Shown here piece by piece: positions 1 through 9,640 of a stretch of DNA of 64,000 bases. The notes under the pieces were generated by a model that did no database searches, was not told the origin of the DNA, and saw only the letters and a program-made list of their open reading frames with translations. The stretch covers positions 238,501 to 302,500 of the forward strand of contig JAKOGI010000347.1 of NCBI GenBank assembly GCA_029747015.1. Reading direction: 5' to 3'. Position numbers and translations under genes: made by a program. The DNA is from Carnegiea gigantea. Its lineage: Eukaryota > Streptophyta > Magnoliopsida > Caryophyllales > Cactaceae. The first letter of the stretch is position 1. Each line of letters opens with the position of its first letter.

Positions 1-286
1 GGGCTAAAGAAAACAGATTCAAGGCATTCTAACATGGTCTCTAAGTGAAACTGTAATGTGAGTTTGGTCTGTAAAAGTAGTCTCGTTTTGAGTCCAATAC
101 GAGTAGGTTCAGAAAACCATCTCAGTTAGAGGCCAATTTCTATTTCGGTCTCTAAAATTAGTCTCAAGTGAAAACGGTGCAAACCCGTCTCTAATTTCAA
201 TCTACAAACTTAATTTGAGATTGTTTTTAATTTCAGTCTCTATACTCAAGTCTCCAACAAACCGAATTCTTGTGGTCTCTCTAGTG
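1..286. mobile_element. Probable CACTA (En/Spm-type) transposon terminus
   Basis: The stretch is packed with short variants of GGTCTCTAA and AGTCTCAA, the kind of subterminal repeats that CACTA transposons carry for transposase binding. It ends at CTAGTG (281-286); read on the other strand this begins CACTAG and is followed by a GAGACC motif. The body would lie to the left, outside the window. The canonical plant end CACTACAAGAA is not matched exactly, so this may be a diverged family or a chance resemblance. Confidence 0.4.
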
Positions 287-799
287 AAATGGAGGATCCA
301 AAACCCAAAAGAAATACAATAAGGAAGAAGGCCCAAATTCTAGACCACTCTTATTCCTCATTGTTGCTACTTCATACTTGCAAGTGAAGGAGTTTGCCAC
401 TTTTCTAGGTAGAAGGCAACTATTTTACTATAAAGATGGTTGACTCAATACCTATGGAAGGAAACACTCAACCTCATTCACTAACAAGGGCACCAAGAGG
501 ACTCTGTTTGAAATTGATAGCATTTGAGTGAAAGTGCATGTGACTGATAAAGATGTTCGTTGAATTATGAAAAATCTTTTCAGAGTACTAGAAATGAATA
601 AGAATGTTAACGGATGTTCAATTTGTTATGTGGAATGAAACTTGTCACTGTGAAGAATTTAAGACTCTTACCCAATTGGGAGTCTAGCTATTGTATTATA
701 TAGTAGTTGAGATATAATCCTAAATAAAGTAGGATACAAGAAAAATAATTTTATAATTATTACATTTTTAATATCTATTATCCTCTGTAAATTTAAGCT
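287..799. other. Intergenic AT-rich stretch, nothing recognised
   Basis: I see no reading frame or repeat structure I can name. The segment lies just downstream, on the minus strand, of a Copia RNase H relic, so it could be the remains of that element's 3' untranslated region and LTR, but no paired LTR copy is present to show this. Confidence 0.3.
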
Positions 800-1030
800 G
801 AGGTTTCACTCATTGATTGGACTTTGGAACTTCAAACCGCTTATAAGGCAACCCTTTAGTCAAAGTTTGTGCTAAATAAAGTTAAGTAGGAATGTAGCGA
901 ACAATGAGATCCTCATCTATAACACGTTTTGGAGCAGAATAGTAATCAACACTAATGTGTTTTGTTGCGATCGTGATGAATTGGATTTGTGATCAAACAC
1001 ATAGCACTGACATTATCATAGTAGATATTC
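800..1030 (-). pseudogene. Copia RNase H C-terminal relic
   Basis: Read on the minus strand, with one or two frame changes, this encodes the end of a Ty1/Copia polyprotein. A VSAMCLITNPIHHDR-like run is followed by HISVDYY, then LIVRYIPT, then LTKGLPYKRFEV. The usual family pattern is NPV.H.R.KHI..D.HF.R, then a segment ending in (I/L)FTKGLP. In the full protein RNase H removes the RNA template during reverse transcription. Internal stops and frameshifts show it is dead. No LTR, PBS or other domain could be linked to it. Confidence 0.6.
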
Positions 1031-2153
1031 ATCATAGATGAAATTGAAAGGCTAACATGTAGACACCTAAAAAGTGTCTCAATTTTTAAAATGCCCTATG
1101 CCACAATTTGTACATTTGGAGGCCCAACAAAAATACAACCTTTAAGTAGCTTCCAAAAAATGGCAAACATTAAGGGTATCACGCTGGTAGGCCCGACTCA
1201 ATTCAGAGCCTATACCCAAACCAGCCTTGGTTTTGACATCGGGGCCACTTAGGAGTCGGTCCATTTTCTAGTGGTGCTCCGACTTGAACTAGGCCTGATT
1301 CCTTGTCCCCCTGTCCGCTTCTTAGCTATGTCTATTGTGATACGCTCAGATAAAATTTTATCTAAAGGATTCGATTGATAAAGATAAATTTTATTAAGTG
1401 ATATTGATCATTTTTGCTTTCTTTGATGAAAACATCAACATGTTTATCCTTTAGCTACTACAAATGACGGACAACCTCTTAGAGTTTAGCACATAAAAAA
1501 TCAAAAACACAAAAAAAAATATATCCAGGATACACACTAGACTTGTGAACAAGTGTTACGCTTTCGAAATTTTGCTAGGCGTCCTGAGTAGATCAAGTTG
1601 ATCAACCTGAGGGCAATAAACTTCATGCGCCCAATCTTTATATTATAAATGTAAAAATGCTAAATGGGTTGAGAGGCAAGAAAATCCCCATTCCAAGCAT
1701 CTCATGCATTCCCGCCACAAATAATTGTGGAAAAAAAATAATTAACTTCAAATTTTAAAAATCTCCTTTTATTAGATAGAGTTTAATTAGAATTCAAACT
1801 CCAATTTTAGATAAAAACTACCTATAATTGCCCCCCTTCCATCTTCCACTGTCCTTCAAACACCCACTCTCCCTCAAACTTAACCGTCCACTCTCCCTCA
1901 AACACCCACTGTCCCTCAAAGTTAACTGTTGATTAGGGTTTGGTGGACATTGGAAGCCATAAAGGTGCAAATTGGTATCTCAAAAAGCATCCCTTAAATT
2001 TTCAGATTTGGCCAATGCCATTGCTCTTAAGAGATTAATCAAGAAGGGGATTCCCCCAATTTGGAGGCCTAAGGTCTGGTTTGCTTTGTCTGGGGTGCCA
2101 AGAAAAAATCCACCGTCACTGAGAGTTATTATAGTGATCTAAGTCATCTAACC
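1031..2153. other. Intergenic stretch with CT-rich tandem motif
   Basis: No coding domain was recognised. Positions 1850-1925 contain several copies of a short unit resembling CACCCACTCTCCCTCAAAC, alternating with TTAACCGTC-like pieces. A related sequence occurs in inverted orientation at 7861-7912. Positions 2080-2153 resemble a transcribed leader ahead of an ATG, but nothing confirms this. Confidence 0.35.
1861..1951. repeat. Left arm of imperfect inverted repeat
   Basis: The arm includes CTCCCTCAAACACCCACT and then GTTAACTGTTGATTA. The reverse complement of 7861-7912 reads almost the same, apart from about 8 bases missing between the two motifs. Together the arms bracket the Copia insertion, so before that insertion they would have been roughly 1 kb apart. 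Confidence 0.4.
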
Positions 2154-2201
2154 ATGGCAGCCGAGGGTATGATCAGGCCTGCCACCCAGCAGGTTGATCA
2201 T
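2154..2201 (+). other. Possible first coding exon of a host gene (unproven)
   Basis: An ATG at 2154 in a reasonable start context opens 16 codons (MAAEGMIRPATQQVDH). They end exactly at CAT followed by GTAAGT (2202-2207), a strong plant splice-donor sequence, and the downstream DNA is T-rich like an intron. The Copia element at 2330 would then sit in that intron. I do not recognise the peptide, and no downstream exon could be assigned, so this is only a candidate. Confidence 0.2.
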
Positions 2202-2329
2202 GTAAGTTGTCATTCTTTTGTCATTTTCTTTTTTTCAAGTTTTAGCATTATCTATGATTATTTTAGATTATGTTGTTGTTGGCTATTTTTGCAAATTGAA
2301 ATATGTGTATTTCTATTAAGTTTGATATG

Positions 2330-2610
2330 TGTTAACCATTTACCGGAGCAAGGGGGCAAAAATCTTTTTTTTTGTGATTTTTGTGATATATTTTGTGATA
2401 TTTCTGTAATATCCTTGCTTGATGTTGTATTATCTTTTTCCTTGATTTTAGTAGCTAATTGCCTAAGTTAAGAAGGCCTAGGATTTTGGTGAGATTGAGG
2501 AATCATGTCTGCGTGCATATAACTAAGAGTCCAGCACTTTGTAATTCTTTGAGGCAAATGAGAACAAGAAGGTTCATTCTTCCACAAAATCAAAGTCTTG
2601 AATTTGTTCA
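2330..2610 (+). repeat. 5' LTR of Copia element
   Basis: TG...CA termini, followed directly by the PBS. It matches the 3' LTR at 7152-7431 over its full length, with small differences near the start (an expanded T run at about 2367). Confidence 0.93.
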
Positions 2611-2622
2611 TGGTATCAAAGC
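2611..2622 (+). other. Primer binding site (initiator-Met tRNA)
   Basis: TGGTATCAAAGC abuts the LTR end. The usual plant iMet PBS is TGGTATCAGAGC, so there is one G-to-A difference. Confidence 0.9.
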
Positions 2623-2741
2623 CCAATCGCCACCCGCAAATTAGTCTACAACATGCCATGTTAGATGGAGGAGGAAAGAAGAGGTTCGTTATCGAACCAC
2701 ACTCACCATACTAGCTCCACCCATTAGAAGGACCTGGGGTA

Positions 2742-3752
2742 ATGATCACGACATTTGTGTCCGATGGGAAAAATTACAACTTGTGGGAAAGGGCAGTTAG
2801 AACGGCATTGAAGGCTAAAAATAAATTGGCCTTTATTGATGTGAGTTTAACTAGACTGGATGAGAAAGAAGATGAAGAATTCTCCGAATGTCACGCGTAG
2901 GACATGGTGAATTCCATGTTATGTTCATGGCTACTCAATGTCACAGACCCGAAGCTTCGAATTAGCATAGCCTATACGGAAACCGCTCAAGCCATGCGGG
3001 ATGATCTAAAGAAGCGTTACGGAATGGCTAACACTCCGAGGATTCATCAACTCAAAGTCGACATCGCCAACTGCAAACAAGGAGCATTGGAAGTGGGCGA
3101 GTTTTATTCGAAGTTAATGCACCTGTGGACCGAGTTAAGTAATCTTATCAAGGTCCCGATGTGCACGTGTAAAGCATGCAACTGTGGAGCCGCCAGTAAG
3201 ATTGTGGAAATGTACAAAGCGGATAAAGCCCATCAATTCTTGATGGGGTTGAGTGACGAAGCATACTCTACCATACGGAGTCAAGTATTAGCACTTGATC
3301 CGCTTCTGCCGCTCGATAGGATATTCAAGATGACTCAACAAGAGGAGAACCATAAGAAACTTATGATCGCCCGAGATAGTCAAGCTGAGTCCGGTATAGC
3401 ATTTGCAATGAAAGAGCAAAACCTCGTGTATGAGAAAGGCACTTGCAACATCTGCGGGAGATATGGGCATGAAGAATCAGTATGTTACGAAATTATTAGG
3501 TACCTGCCTAGATGGGGAACTCGTGGACACGGTAGAGGAAACAGAGGAGGACGAGGCAGGAGGTCAGGCCGTGAAGGAGGCAAGTCTAGGCGTGCAGCAG
3601 GCCGAGAGATTACCTCGACTGCTGTTCACCGTGAGGTAGCATCTGGGCTTGCCGCAGGATCAGGCCCAGCAGAGGTTGGGACAATAGAAGGTAGCAATAG
3701 CAGATGTTTGGCCCAGCCCACTATTCCTAGGCTCACAACAGAACAAGTCTAG
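2742..3752 (+). pseudogene. gag: Copia gag with CCHC zinc knuckle
   Basis: This is the retroelement capsid/nucleocapsid protein, which packages the element RNA in cytoplasmic particles. The upstream part reads FVSDGKNYNLWERAV, a Copia gag N-terminal motif, and is separated from the long downstream frame (2904-3752, 282 codons) by an in-frame TAG at 2898-2900, where TGG (W) is expected. The zinc knuckle CNICGRYGHEESVC (C-x2-C-x4-H-x4-C) lies at about residues 181-194 of the downstream frame and is followed by a Gly/Arg-rich RNA-binding tail. The frame runs to a stop just ahead of the protease region. The true start codon is uncertain; 2742 is the first in-frame ATG I can use. Confidence 0.85.
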
Positions 3753-3775
3753 TGTCTGATGAGTCTTATTGAAGC

Positions 3776-4162
3776 ACCACAGCCTGGATACGCGAAGTTG
3801 TCAGGTAAAGTGTCGTGGATGATAGACAACGGAGCATCATGTCACATGGTCGGAGATGCATCCATGTTAAGTAAAATAATGAAGATTTCACCTGTAGCTA
3901 TTGGTTTGCCTGATGGCGCTTATACCGCGGTCTGAGAACAAGGGTCGGCTACCTTGGATAAAAACGTGAAATTGGAGAATGTTTTATATGTGCTCGGTTT
4001 AAAGTGCAATCTTGTTTCGTTTTCTAAGTTATGCAAACAGTTAAATTGTGCGGTGACATATTACGATGATTTTTGTGTGATACAGGACCACACTTTGAGG
4101 ACTCTGACTGGAGCGGGTGAGCAGGGAGACGGGGTCTACTACTTCAAACAGACTCTAGCTTG
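3776..4162 (+). pseudogene. Copia aspartic protease relic
   Basis: The active-site region reads WMIDNGASCHMV. The catalytic D-(S/T)-G-A is here D-N-G-A at 3825-3836, one G-to-A change from AGC to AAC, which should cripple cleavage of the polyprotein. A TGA at 3933 interrupts the frame just before LDKNVKLENVLYV, the conserved block at the end of the Copia protease region (usual form V.L.NVLYVP). The frame then continues to 4162. Confidence 0.8.
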
Positions 4163-4172
4163 ATGAGTTAAT

Positions 4173-5150
4173 GTGGTCAATGCAAGTTATTTATGGAACA
4201 GACGTCTTGGGCACCCCTCAAGTGAAGTCCTCTCCCTCCTCCTTAGTAGTTTGGGCAAAGATTATGGAACAAATAAGAGTAAGGAAAATTTTTGTGATAT
4301 CTATTATTGTGCAAAACAGACACGAAGTCCATTTCCTATTAGTAAAAGCATTGCTGAAGACATTTTTGATTTAATACACTGTGACATTTGGGGTCCTTAT
4401 AGAGTGCCTTCAACATGTGGTGCCCATTATTTCCTTAGTATTATGGATGACACCAGTAGGGGGATTTGGGTACATTTAATGCAAGACTGAACCGAAGCAA
4501 GTAAATTTCTTAAAAATTTCATTGTGATGGTGAAAAATCAGTTTAATAAAGGAGTTAAAGTGGTTCGTAGTGACAATAGGAGTGAGTTCACATCGGGCCC
4601 AATGCAACGGTTTTATCATGAACATGGAATTTTGCGTGAAAGCAGTTGCGTAGACACCCCTCAACAAAACGGACGAGTAGAGCGTAAAAAATGTCACATT
4701 CTGAATGTCGCAAGGGCACTTACATTTCAAGCTAATTTACCGATTTATTTTTAGGGGAAGTGTGTGCTCACGGCAGCTCATTTAATAAATAGAACTCCCA
4801 CAAAGTTATTAAAAGGCAAGTCACCCTATGAGGTTCTCTTCAATGCATAACCATCTTATAGTGAAATGTGAGTGTTTGGCACCTTATGTTTTTCCTGGCA
4901 TAACCCACGAGTTAAAGATAAATTTGCATCGAGGAGTCGAAAATGTGTTTTCTTGGGGTACCCATTTGGAAAAAAATGGGTGGAAGGTGTATGATTTGGA
5001 GACTCAAGAAATATTTGTGAGTCAAGATGTGGTGTTCCAAGAGCGTCTCTATCCATTTGATAATGAGTCCAACCTTTTCGGGCTCCATAATGAACCCAGG
5101 ATCCCGGTTGGGTCACCAGTGATGATGGACATGGTAGACGAGCCCTACTG
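4173..5150 (+). pseudogene. Copia gag-pre-integrase and integrase relic
   Basis: The integrase inserts the cDNA into the host chromosome. The zinc-binding start reads LWNRRLGHPSSEVL and later CDIYYCAK. The DDE triad is traceable: D in HCDIWGPY, D in VVRSDNRSEF (a G-to-R change next to it), and E in PQQNGRVERK. Stops occur at 4488 (TGA) and about 4753 (TAG in place of TGG). A one-base slip in an A run near 4970 shifts the C-terminal block GWKVYDLETQEIFVSQDV into another frame. Confidence 0.85.
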
Positions 5151-5599
5151 TGGGGGGGGCCATGTGAAAGGGGAGTCCAGTAGCAAAGGGCTCAGAAGAC
5201 TTGGGCCTTGCTGCTTCCCAGAACACATAGAGGGTAGACATGAAGAGAGGCAGCAAGGTAGGCTGTGTGTGTGAGGGAGATTTGGGCAACGTAGCAAGGG
5301 GGAGTAAATTGGACCAAGGTGTAGTTGTTGTTCCCCACACTGATGCAACATCCGAAGGACTAGATAGCCTACAGCCCAACAACACAGCGCCTCATCCTCC
5401 ATCTCAACCTAGTACCGTACGCAATCCACGAGCTAGACGAACACCAACCCATTTTAAGGATTATGTTTGCTATACCTTGAGTATGAAGGACCCTCTCTCG
5501 TACGCACATCGGCTTCAGGATGATTCCTCAGGTATGTCCTATCCCATAGCAAATTATATCACCTGTGCCAATTTTTCTGATTTACGCAAAGCTTTCTTA

Positions 5600-6570
5600 G
5601 CTGCTATTGGCAAGATAGTCGAGCCCAGGTATTATCATGAAGCAGCTACGGATCTAAAATGGAGAACAACAATGGAAGAGGAAATCTGAGCCTTGGAGAA
5701 AAACGACACATGGGTCCTCCAAGACCTTCTAGAAGGCAAGAAGCCTATTAGCTGTAAATGGGGGTATCAGGTGAAATATAATTCAGACGGCACTGTCCAA
5801 CGATACAAAGCGCGTCTTGTCATCCGTGGTGATCATCAAGTCGAGGGTCTTGATTATAATGAGACGTTCGCTCGTGTCGCCAAAATGTCTAGTGCGTGAT
5901 GTTTTCTGGCAGTTGCAATTTCCAAGGGATGAGAACTACATCAGTTAGATGTCAACAATGCGTTCTTACATGGAGATCTAAATGAGGAAGTGTAGATGAA
6001 GCTACCTTCAGGTTTCACATGTAGCTCTCCAAACAAAGTATGTCATCTTCAGAAATCCCTTTATAGACCCCAACGGGCTCCCCGCCAGTGGTTTCCTAAA
6101 CTTTCCTATAAGTTGCGCAAATATGGATTTGTTCACTTGTATGCAGATTGCTTCCTCTTTACCTACAGGAAAGGGAGCATTTTTATGGCCCTCTTGGTGT
6201 ATGTTGATGACATCATCCTAGCGGGAAATGACTCCTATGCTTGTGCCACTTTCAAAAATTATTTAGACACCTACTTTAGCATCAAGGATCTTGGAGCCCT
6301 TGGGTATCTTCTTGGCATTGAAGTGGCCCCCGATTATTCTTGAGTCAATGTAAGTATGCACTCGAAATTATGGACGAATGTTATCTTCTCAGTTCCAAGC
6401 CCAGTGACTTTCCTATGGAGGCAAACCATAAACTTGCGTTGGCAACTGGGTTGCCTTTAGCCGATGTTGGTCGATATCACCGTCTTGTGGGCCGATTAAT
6501 TTATCTTACAATCACTCGCCCAGATTTATGCTGTGCAGTGCATATTCTCTCCCAGTTCATGTAAAATCTG
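5600..6570 (+). pseudogene. Copia reverse transcriptase relic
   Basis: The RT copies element RNA to DNA. Recognisable blocks in order: NDTWVLQDL, KWGYQVKYNSDGTVQRYKAR, HQLDVNNAFLHGDLNEEV, and the polymerase motif YVDD (6200-6211, within LLVYVDDIILAGND), followed by IKDLGALGYLLGIE. In-frame stops at 5687 (TGA for CGA), 5897, about 5931 (TGA for TGG), about 5994 and about 6342 show decay. The catalytic YVDD itself is intact. Confidence 0.88.
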
Positions 6571-6639
6571 CAAGAGGAGCATATGGCTACTGCATGTAGC
6601 ATTTTGTGTTATATTAAGGGTACACCTGATTGTAGAATT

Positions 6640-7110
6640 CTACTTCAGGCAAACAGTGAGTTACAGCTGTCTACTTATTATAACTCAGATTGGGGAGCTT
6701 GCCTGCTTATGCGATGCTCCTTAACTGGATAAGTAGTCACACTTTGGGAGTCTCCTATCACTTGCAAAAATAAAAAGCAAGCTACCGTTTCAAGATCATC
6801 AGCAGAGGCAGAATATCAATCCATGGCTGCAGCTTTGAGCGAATTGGTCTGGTTAAATCATTTCTGGCCTCCTTAGGAGTTTTCCACACTCAAGCTATAA
6901 AATTATTTTGTGATAGCCGGGTAGCTCTTCACATTGCCAAAAATCCCGTCTTCCACAAACGAACTTAACATATAGAGATTGATTGTCACTTCGTTTGTAA
7001 ACGGTATCGTTCTAGAGAGCTTTCTCTTTCTTATATCCCATCCAAGCTACAACTTGCAGATATCTTCACTAAGGCACTTAGGAAGTGGGAACTTCAATTT
7101 TTATAAAGCA
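6640..7110 (+). pseudogene. Copia RNase H relic
   Basis: The frame contains YYNSDWGACLL, then SRSSAEAEYQSMA and SELVWL, and after a frame change YIPSKLQLADIFTKAL. These are the ordered RNase H blocks of Copia, with catalytic Asp and Glu residues visible in the first two. Stops and frameshifts interrupt it. The 3' LTR begins about 40 bases downstream. Confidence 0.8.
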
Positions 7111-7138
7111 AGTTAGGTAGGTAAATTTACATGCACCA

Positions 7139-7151
7139 ACTTGAGGGGGAG
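7139..7151 (+). other. Polypurine tract of Copia element
   Basis: AACTTGAGGGGGAG lies immediately upstream of the 3' LTR TGTTAACC. This is the standard plus-strand DNA primer position. Confidence 0.85.
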
Positions 7152-7431
7152 TGTTAACCATTGATCAGATCAAGGGGGCAAACATCTTTGTGATTTTTGT
7201 GATATATTTTGTGATATTTTTGTAATATCCTTTCTTGACATTGTATTATCTTTTTCCTTGATTTTAGTAGCTAATTGCCTAAGTTAGGAAGGCCTAGGAT
7301 TCTGGTGAGATTGAGGAATCATGTCTGTGTGCATATAACTACAAGCCCAGCACTTTGTAATTCTTTGAGGCAAATGAGAACAAGAAGGTGAACCTCATTG
7401 TTCCACAAAATCAAAGTCTTGAATTTGTTCA
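7152..7431 (+). repeat. 3' LTR of Copia element
   Basis: The 280 bp copy of the 5' LTR ends TTGTTCA and is followed by the target duplication ATATG at 7432-7436. Confidence 0.93.
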
Positions 7432-7436
7432 ATATG

Positions 7437-9551
7437 CGAATTTCTATGCAATTAAATTTCTACAGCTTAAGGTGTTAATTGTGGTTGACATTCTGAATTG
7501 GAATGATTGGATAATTAAAGATTAATGATGACTCTTGTCTTAATTAACTGGTTGCAGAAAACGTAAATTTTTACAATGCTAAAGAAATGTATACAACCTT
7601 TGATTCCTCTGCTGTGGCCTTTGGGGGGGGCAGTGTCGAATAATTTGACACATTGATTTTTCTGAAGGTTCATTACGTGGAGATTTCGTAAAATTGACAT
7701 GTACTAAATGAAACGTCTCATCCTGCCTTCTCCCTGATGACTTTATGCTATGAATAGTGAATGACTGTGCATGAGTCTCCTTCGTAGTATTATGCCATGA
7801 CAAATAGAGGGAACATAGAGACAAGGGAAAATGTGAGGGTATTTTTTTAGGGTTTTTTGTTGGCTTTAATCAACAGTTAAGTTAGTGGGCATTTGAGAGA
7901 GAGTGGGAGATGTATTTGAAAAAAACTGGGGTGAATTTTGCTTGGGTTTGGGTATTGCTCCAATCTACATGTAATACATATTTTCTCTGCTCTGTTTTTC
8001 AACAATGGGTATTAATCTATTTACCTTCTTACTGTTTAGTCTTAGTTTGGTGTGCACTCTGCTCATATAATTCATTTTTTGGGCATTGATGCAGATGAGA
8101 GTGGGAAATATTGTCCAAAGGACAAATCAGTTATCCTATTCAATTTATTACTTTTAGATAAGCGGTTTGCATGAACTATTGACTTGACATTGGTGATTGT
8201 TTGACAGGGTAATGCACTTCGACTGGATTGGGTTGTGTTTACCACGTTTGTCACCCATTTATTGAATCTTTTGGACGTGCTATAATGTTCTCAATATTCA
8301 TTGTGGGAGACTATTGCCTATATGTTCAAGGACAATAAATTTGACCTTGCTTATTGCCTCCCCCTCCCTATGTTTTAAAAGCATAACATGCTAAACATGG
8401 AAGAAGGGGAGCTTCAACTCATGTTAGTTTTTGAAGATAACAGTTGGCCATATGGCCCATATATGGCATTAAGAGCTATTAGACCTTGGTGATTCTATTG
8501 TGTTACACTAATAAAGCAAAGGCAAGCTAGAAAGATGTGGTAATGTTCACTATAGAATTTTGTTTTTTCCTTTATTCATTGTCCCCCCCCTCAAATATGG
8601 GATTTATTATTTGCTAGGTTTTGTTGATCTTTAACTTTGTGTGTTTGTTGTAGTTTGCCAGAGTCGTATAGGTTTGACGAATAAGTCGATCTCGAATACT
8701 TGATATTCATTCAACAGAAAACAATTGGAGCGTAAGGTAATGCCCATATATTCAATGTGTTATCATTACTTTATGTATAGAGTGTATGAATACTTTCTTA
8801 TTGTTTGAATTACTTCATCCCTTTGAGTTACCTATTTTTCTTTATGGAAGTATTCTTTTTAATACTATCTAGGTTTTAGCTCCCCCTCTCCCCCAACCTC
8901 CAATTCTTTTAGTTTTTTTTTTTCCATATGAAATTTCCTTCTTCACCTATACAGTTGAGTCATGAAGTACTATTTAATGAGTAGTTGGGATGTTTAAGCA
9001 TGAACGGGCATAATCTAGATATAACTTTCGCAAGAAGTTGAGTTTCACAATTGATTGTTCAACCATTAATTTTGTTTTTTTGGTGAGTTTAGTTGCATTT
9101 CAAAGGGGGAAGAGATTATTAAGTGTTTGCCTTCTTATATTAATTCTGAGCATATATCTCTATTTGATTAACTATTTCGTTGCTTATGAAGCTATGATGT
9201 ACATTGTCAAAGTTTTCTTAGTAATCTTTCAAATATTTTTCAAATTATTTTGCTGGCATATTATTAACATGATTTAATTCTGTTTTGTTTGTTTAAATTT
9301 TATTTTTTGTGTCATTGCAAGGCATTGGATTTTTTTTTTTGGGTGCAGGATCCCCATTCTCTCATTTTGTTTCAAGCTTTTTTTCCCAATGGATAGTCCC
9401 TCTATCTTCTCTCTATTCAAATAACCATTTTACTCCTTTTTAAAAGGCAAACATCTTTAGTACTTTACTTGTCCAACCCAATTGTTTATTCTTTGAGGAT
9501 GAGATTCAGGGGATAGAAATTACATAATTACATGGCATATCAGTAGACTTG
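7437..9551. other. T-rich stretch without recognised gene
   Basis: This is long, T-rich, intron-like DNA. The only structure I could point to is the right arm of an imperfect inverted repeat (7861-7912). An exon-like piece at about 8652-8737 is bounded by AG and GTAATG, but it has no open frame I recognise. Confidence 0.3.
7861..7912. repeat. Right arm of imperfect inverted repeat
   Basis: The reverse complement reads CTCCCACTCTCTCTCAAAT, then a short spacer, then CTTAACTGTTGATTA. This matches the left arm at about 1890-1935 apart from a short gap. Confidence 0.4.
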
Positions 9552-9640
9552 CACTATAAGAATCCAACCCATTAAAGACCGAAATTTCCGGTCTCAAAAA
9601 CATAAGAAACGATCCCAATTTCCAGTCTCAAATTTGTTAT
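9552..9640 (+). mobile_element. CACTA-like left terminus
   Basis: CACTATAAGAA at 9552 is close to the plant CACTA consensus CACTACAAGAA. It is followed by AGACCGAAATTTCCGGTCTC, a palindromic subterminal motif typical of the superfamily, and by a weaker copy CCAATTTCCAGTCTC. No matching right end was found, so it is a truncated element or a decayed small derivative. Confidence 0.5.

Larger units (their letters stand above)
2330..7431 (+). mobile_element. Complete but degenerate Ty1/Copia LTR retrotransposon
   Basis: The element has a 281 bp 5' LTR (2330-2610) and a 280 bp 3' LTR (7152-7431), both starting TGTTAACCATT and ending TTGTTCA. It is flanked by the 5 bp target duplication ATATG (2325-2329 and 7432-7436). 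A PBS matching initiator-Met tRNA follows the 5' LTR and a purine tract precedes the 3' LTR. Internal domains run gag, protease, integrase, reverse transcriptase, RNase H, the Copia order. The size, about 5.1 kb, is normal for a full-length Copia element. Many in-frame stops make it non-autonomous today. Confidence 0.95.

Noticed and set aside
5113..5402. Pro/Ser/Leu-rich minus-strand frames
   Set aside because: They are shadows of the Copia integrase-RT linker on the plus strand.
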